This document shows, in pieces, positions 60,502-64,000 of a stretch of 64,000 nucleotides of DNA (the first letter of the stretch is position 1; the number at the start of each line of letters is the position of its first letter). This stretch comes from Furfurilactobacillus entadae (GTDB lineage Bacteria; Bacillota; Bacilli; Lactobacillales; Lactobacillaceae). The position numbers were made by a program, and so were the translations under genes. The notes beneath the pieces were generated by a model. It did not search any database. It worked only from the letters and a program-made list of their open reading frames with translations, and was not told the origin of the DNA. The DNA lies in contig NZ_BQXN01000006.1 of assembly GCF_045862745.1 (NCBI RefSeq), positions 1 to 64,000 of the forward strand. The letters are read 5' to 3'.

Positions 60502-60740
60502 TTGAAAAAGGTTAACGGCACTTTTTGAAAGTGTTCTTAGCGTAAACAGACTGACCCCTGAAACGATGGTGGTCAGTTTTTTTGTGTCTGATCAGGGTTG
60601 ATCAGTCGACGAGGCTCATTTTTCGGTCAATTAACAGAAAATCCGTTAATTAGACCGGATTTCAGCTCGTTAGGATTGTTTAATTTGACAATTCGGTTAA
60701 AATAAGGAAAACAATTCATTAATTTTATTGGGGTGAGACG
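60502..60740. other. Leader region of relA
   Basis: About 240 bases without a gene. It contains a terminator (60550-60583), then an imperfect palindrome (60623-60635 with 60645-60659) and TTGTTT/TAAAAT hexamers 16 bp apart near 60677-60704 that could be the relA promoter. Confidence 0.4.
60550..60583 (+). terminator. Terminator upstream of relA
   Basis: ACTGACC (60550-60556) pairs with GGTCAGT (60571-60577), followed by T residues. Confidence 0.7.
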
Positions 60741-62984
60741 ATGTCAAAAGAACACATTTGGACCGCTGAAGAGGTTATGACCCAGGTGGGCACCTATATG
60801 AACGATGACCACGTGGCAGAAGTCCGTGAGGCATATGATTTTGCGGCCCGGGTTCACGCTGACCAACAGCGCCAATCTGGTGAGGCTTACATCATGCACC
60901 CAATTCAGGTTGCCGCCATTTTGGCAGATCTGAAAATGGACCCGGCAACGGTTGAGGCCGGTTTTTTACATGACGTTGTGGAAGACACAGTAGCAACGTT
61001 AGACGACCTGCGTGAACTGTTCGGTAATGACGTGGCCGAAATTGTTGATGGGGTCACTAAGATTGGGAAAATCAAGTACCGGTCAAACAGAGAACAATTG
61101 GCGGAAAACCACCGAAAGTTACTGCTGGCGATGTCACACGACATTCGGGTGATCATCGTGAAGCTGGCAGACCGCTTGCACAACATGCGGACGTTACAGC
61201 ATTTGCGGCCGGATAAGCAACGCCGCATTGCTAACGAAACGTTAGAGATTTACGCACCATTGGCGGACCGGTTAGGGATCAGCACCATTAAGTGGGAACT
61301 GGAAGACTTGAGCTTGCGGTACCTTAACCCAGAACAGTATTACCGCATCGTTCACTTGATGAACTCTAAGCGTAACCAACGGATCGAGATCATCAATGAG
61401 GCCATTGACGAATTAAACGGTGCAATCAGTGACCTCGGCATCGAAACCGAAGTGTATGGGCGTCCGAAGCACATCTATTCTGTGTACCGAAAGATGGTTG
61501 ATAAGCACAAACAGTTTGACCAAATCTATGATCTGCTTGCCATTCGGGTGATCGTGAAATCAATTCGTGATTGTTACGGCGTTTTAGGGGCCATTCACAC
61601 CCACTGGACGCCAATGCCTGGGCGGTTTAAGGATTACATCGCCATGCCAAAAGCAAATATGTACCAATCACTGCACACCACGGTGATTGGACCAGAGGGC
61701 AAACCACTTGAAATTCAGATTCGGACGGAAGACATGCACCGGATCGCTGAATACGGGGTTGCTGCGCATTGGGCGTACAAAGAAGGGCAAACGGATGAAG
61801 TGCAGGAGACGTCAAACGATGACCGGTTAAACTGGTTTAAGCAGATCATCGAATTGCAGAATAACGCCTCAAATGCGGACGACTTCATGGAAGGCGTCAA
61901 GGGGGATCTATTCACGGATTCCGTTTACGCGTTCACACCAAAGGGTGATGTACTGGAACTGCCAAAGGGTGCCGGGCCACTTGATATGGCCTACATCATT
62001 CATACGCAGGTCGGTAACCACACCACTGGTGCCAAAGTGAATGGGAAGATTGTCCCCCTGGATTCCGAAATTAAGACGGGGGACATCGTTGACATTTTAA
62101 CGTCACAAAATTCAAGTGGGCCGAGTCGTGACTGGGTCAACCTTGTGCACACACGGCGGGCACGGAATAAGATCAAACAGCATTTCCGGAAGCTAGATCG
62201 TGATGATAACATTGCTAGTGGCCGTGACATGGTCATGCATCAGCTTCGTGAACTGAATTTTGATGCGCGGGAAATCATGACGGATGAAAATTTGGCTAAC
62301 GTTGCTGAACGGATGCACTATCGGTCAACGGATGATCTATTGTCGGCCATTGGCTTTGGTGACGCAGCACCAATGGGTGTCGCCAACAGGTTAACGTCTG
62401 ATAAACGGGCGCAGCTAGAGGCCGATCGCCAGGCAGAAGCGGAGCGGGAGATTTTATCCGATAACGGCGACAAACCAAAGGCCGAAGAACCACAAACGAT
62501 TGCGGCTAAGGACGATGCCAAACGCTCCTCTTCTGATGGGGTCATCATCGAGGGGGTCGATAACCTCCTTGTTCGTTTGAGTCACTGTTGTTCACCAGTG
62601 CCTGGCGATCCCATCGTTGGGTACATTACGAAGGGCCGCGGGGTCTCTGTTCACCGGGCTGACTGTCCAAACGTCCGTGCAGCTGAAGAACACGGTGAAC
62701 GAATCGTTGATGTTGTGTGGGAGGATCCAGAAAACAACCGCACCAACTACAACGCTGACATCGAAGTTCGCGGCTACAATCGTAACGGGATGTTAAATGA
62801 CGTGTTGCGTGTCATCAACAACACCACAAAATTCCTATCATCGGTTAGCGGCAAGGTTGATCACAACAAGATGGTTGTTGTTTCCGCAACCGTTGGTGTC
62901 CGTAACGTTGAGGTATTGAATCACATTATGGATAACATCAAGAATGTTCCGGATGTTTACGAAGTTTTACGAGCAACCCATTAA
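60741..62984 (+). CDS. relA: RelA/SpoT-type (p)ppGpp synthetase/hydrolase
   Basis: 747 residues. The hydrolase domain carries the HD motif (AGFLHDVVEDT) with MHPIQVAAIL; the synthetase domain includes YDLLAIRVIVKSIRDCYGVL and YKEGQ; TGS (VYAFTPKGDVLELPKGAG), the conserved cysteine zinc-finger region (LSHCCSPVPGDPI) and ACT domain follow. It makes and degrades the stringent-response alarmone. Both active sites appear complete, as in the long bifunctional Rel of Firmicutes. Confidence 0.97.
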   Translation: MSKEHIWTAEEVMTQVGTYMNDDHVAEVREAYDFAARVHADQQRQSGEAYIMHPIQVAAILADLKMDPATVEAGFLHDVVEDTVATLDDLRELFGNDVAEIVDGVTKIGKIKYRSNREQLAENHRKLLLAMSHDIRVIIVKLADRLHNMRTLQHLRPDKQRRIANETLEIYAPLADRLGISTIKWELEDLSLRYLNPEQYYRIVHLMNSKRNQRIEIINEAIDELNGAISDLGIETEVYGRPKHIYSVYRKMVDKHKQFDQIYDLLAIRVIVKSIRDCYGVLGAIHTHWTPMPGRFKDYIAMPKANMYQSLHTTVIGPEGKPLEIQIRTEDMHRIAEYGVAAHWAYKEGQTDEVQETSNDDRLNWFKQIIELQNNASNADDFMEGVKGDLFTDSVYAFTPKGDVLELPKGAGPLDMAYIIHTQVGNHTTGAKVNGKIVPLDSEIKTGDIVDILTSQNSSGPSRDWVNLVHTRRARNKIKQHFRKLDRDDNIASGRDMVMHQLRELNFDAREIMTDENLANVAERMHYRSTDDLLSAIGFGDAAPMGVANRLTSDKRAQLEADRQAEAEREILSDNGDKPKAEEPQTIAAKDDAKRSSSDGVIIEGVDNLLVRLSHCCSPVPGDPIVGYITKGRGVSVHRADCPNVRAAEEHGERIVDVVWEDPENNRTNYNADIEVRGYNRNGMLNDVLRVINNTTKFLSSVSGKVDHNKMVVVSATVGVRNVEVLNHIMDNIKNVPDVYEVLRATH

Positions 62985-63015
62985 TTTGTCGTATTTTTAA
63001 GAAGGGGTGTTAAGG

Positions 63016-63453
63016 ATGCGGGTGTTAGCACAACGGGTTCGGCAGGCTACCGTGACCATTGATGGCCAGCAGGTGGGCGCCATTGACCACGGATTATTAC
63101 TGTTGGTCGGAATTGCGCCAACCGATACTGCGCAAACGGTGGACTACCTGGCGAAAAAAATTCTGAATTCACGGTTGTTTAGCGATGAGGATGGCAAGAT
63201 GAACAAGAGTGTGCAAGACGTGGCGGGCGCGATCTTATCCGTGTCACAATTCACGTTGTACGCGGATCTTGTCCATGGCAACCGGCCGGGCTTTTCAACG
63301 GCAGCGACGCCTGAAATTGCTGAACCACTATGGGCGCGACTGAACCAACAATTGGCGGCGGTCGTTCCACTTGAAACCGGCGAATTTGGTGCCGACATGC
63401 AGGTGAGTTTGGTCAATGATGGCCCAGTGACCTTACTGTTCGAACGTGACTAA
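63016..63453 (+). CDS. dtd: D-aminoacyl-tRNA deacylase
   Basis: 145 residues. It removes D-amino acids wrongly attached to tRNA. Both signature motifs are present: SQFTLYADL and NDGPVTLLFE. The ATG at 63016 has GAAGGGG upstream; an in-frame GTG at 63007 lies inside that site. It is 31 bases after relA, the common Firmicute order. Confidence 0.96.
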   Translation: MRVLAQRVRQATVTIDGQQVGAIDHGLLLLVGIAPTDTAQTVDYLAKKILNSRLFSDEDGKMNKSVQDVAGAILSVSQFTLYADLVHGNRPGFSTAATPEIAEPLWARLNQQLAAVVPLETGEFGADMQVSLVNDGPVTLLFERD

Positions 63454-63459
63454 GACAAC

Positions 63460-63503
63460 AAAAAAGACGGATCACCCAACTAACTTGGGCGGTCCGTCTT
63501 TTT
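63460..63503. terminator. Bidirectional terminator between dtd and the amidase gene
   Basis: AAAAAGACGGATCACCC pairs with GGGCGGTCCGTCTTTTT with one mismatch. The genes converge on it. Confidence 0.8.
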
Positions 63504-63524
63504 AAATTGAAGTAGATCTATGTG

Positions 63525-64000
63525 CTACTGGGCCTTAGCGGCAAAATACTGATCCAAACCGGTTGTAACGGAATGCGCCACCCGGTAGGGATACGTTATG
63601 CCGCTGATGGTTCGAAAGTCCTTCTTGTCGTTAATGTAACCCATTTCTAGAAGCACAGCGGGCCGTTGGTTTTCACGAATGACCTCGAAGTTACCAAACT
63701 GAATGCCCTTGTTAGGCATGGGGTAGTGGTTCATCTGCTTGTTTAATGCTTCTGCAAGCCCGTATGACGTCCCTTTATGGTAATAGTAGGTCGTTAGCCC
63801 AGAGGATTGATTAACGGCCGGAGATGAATCGAAGTGGATACTGATGAATGCGTCAGCTTGAACCTCGTTTGACAGTGCTGGTCGTGGTGCAAGGCCAACA
63901 TATTTATCCGTGTCGCGGGTCATGATGACATGGGCACCGCGGCGGCGAAGGTCGCTAGCGACCGCCTGGGCAACCTTCAACGTGTACGTTTTTTCCATGT
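63525..64000 (-). CDS. N-acetylmuramoyl-L-alanine amidase, C-terminal part (cut by window edge)
   Basis: At least 158 codons; the frame continues past the window end. The sequence is the C-terminal two thirds of an Amidase_3 catalytic domain: LKVAQAVASDLRRRGAHVIM, DAFISIHFDSSP (zinc-binding His in SIHFD) and the catalytic Glu in PAVLLEMGYINDKKD. The first zinc-ligand motif (DPGHGG-type) would be outside. It cleaves the amide between MurNAc and the stem peptide in peptidoglycan. The N-terminal export and any binding domains cannot be seen. Confidence 0.88.
   Translation of the reverse strand, partial: MEKTYTLKVAQAVASDLRRRGAHVIMTRDTDKYVGLAPRPALSNEVQADAFISIHFDSSPAVNQSSGLTTYYYHKGTSYGLAEALNKQMNHYPMPNKGIQFGNFEVIRENQRPAVLLEMGYINDKKDFRTISGITYPYRVAHSVTTGLDQYFAAKAQ

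Overview
The window comes from a low- to mid-GC Gram-positive bacterium, almost certainly a member of the Lactobacillaceae. The evidence is the gene order rpsB-tsf-pyrH-frr-uppS-cdsA-rseP-proS-polC / rimP-nusA-ylxR-ylxQ-infB-rbfA-truB-ribF / hrcA-grpE-dnaK-dnaJ-lepA / prmA-rsmE-relA-dtd, together with a mevalonate-pathway HMG-CoA synthase, LexA, CtsR and CcpA type operators, MucBP/sortase surface proteins and many TTG/GTG starts with strong AGGAGG sites. I cannot fix the species from sequence alone.

Layout. (1) Bases 1-5.6 kb are accessory: the edge of an IS3-like element with a hairpin over its start, a serine-rich MucBP surface protein with an LPETG sorting signal, an aldehyde dehydrogenase with a perfect CcpA (cre) operator, a small stress membrane-protein operon (GlsB/YeaQ type plus a 43-residue peptide), a decayed short-chain dehydrogenase and a baeRF-like protein. 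(2) 6-15.8 kb holds regulators and small metabolic genes: an Spx-like protein without its CXXC redox switch, two MarR regulators (one ahead of a 14-TM drug efflux pump), a flavin-binding protein, UspA, an isochorismatase-type hydrolase, a nucleoside phosphorylase, a possible aegerolysin-like protein, a GT8 glycosyltransferase and a CPBP protease. (3) 15.8-22.5 kb has a frameshifted paralogue of the surface protein, two unknown small genes each with a LexA-box-like operator on either side of a tRNA-Ser, mvaS, a nucleoside deoxyribosyltransferase, lexA and the divergent ynzC-like gene with a LexA-box-like site between them. (4) 22.5-29 kb has a heterodimeric multidrug ABC exporter, a frameshifted TipAS-type MerR regulator, plsC, a tRNA methyltransferase-like gene and a GIY-YIG protein. 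(5) From 29 kb to the end is conserved core: translation (rpsB, tsf, frr, rimP, nusA, infB, rbfA, truB, lepA), UMP kinase, envelope lipid and membrane-protease genes, PolC, FAD synthesis, the heat-shock operon, ribosome-modifying methyltransferases, relA, dtd and the end of a cell-wall amidase gene.

Regulation that can be read directly includes a CtsR box overlapping the -35 of hrcA with a CIRCE element just downstream (dual heat-shock control), three LexA-like boxes, a cre site, several promoters with 16-18 bp spacers, and terminators or attenuators between rpsB/tsf, tsf/pyrH, polC/rimP and dnaK/dnaJ.

Three reading frames are broken: the SDR at about 3.7-4.4 kb, the second MucBP protein at 15.8-16.9 kb, and the MerR regulator at 26.2-27.0 kb. 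I did not find a CRISPR array, prophage or an obviously new multi-gene system. The best leads are the two SOS-operator orphan genes, the aegerolysin-like protein, the redox-blind Spx paralogue, and the Asn/Ser/Gly-rich low-complexity arm of IF2.
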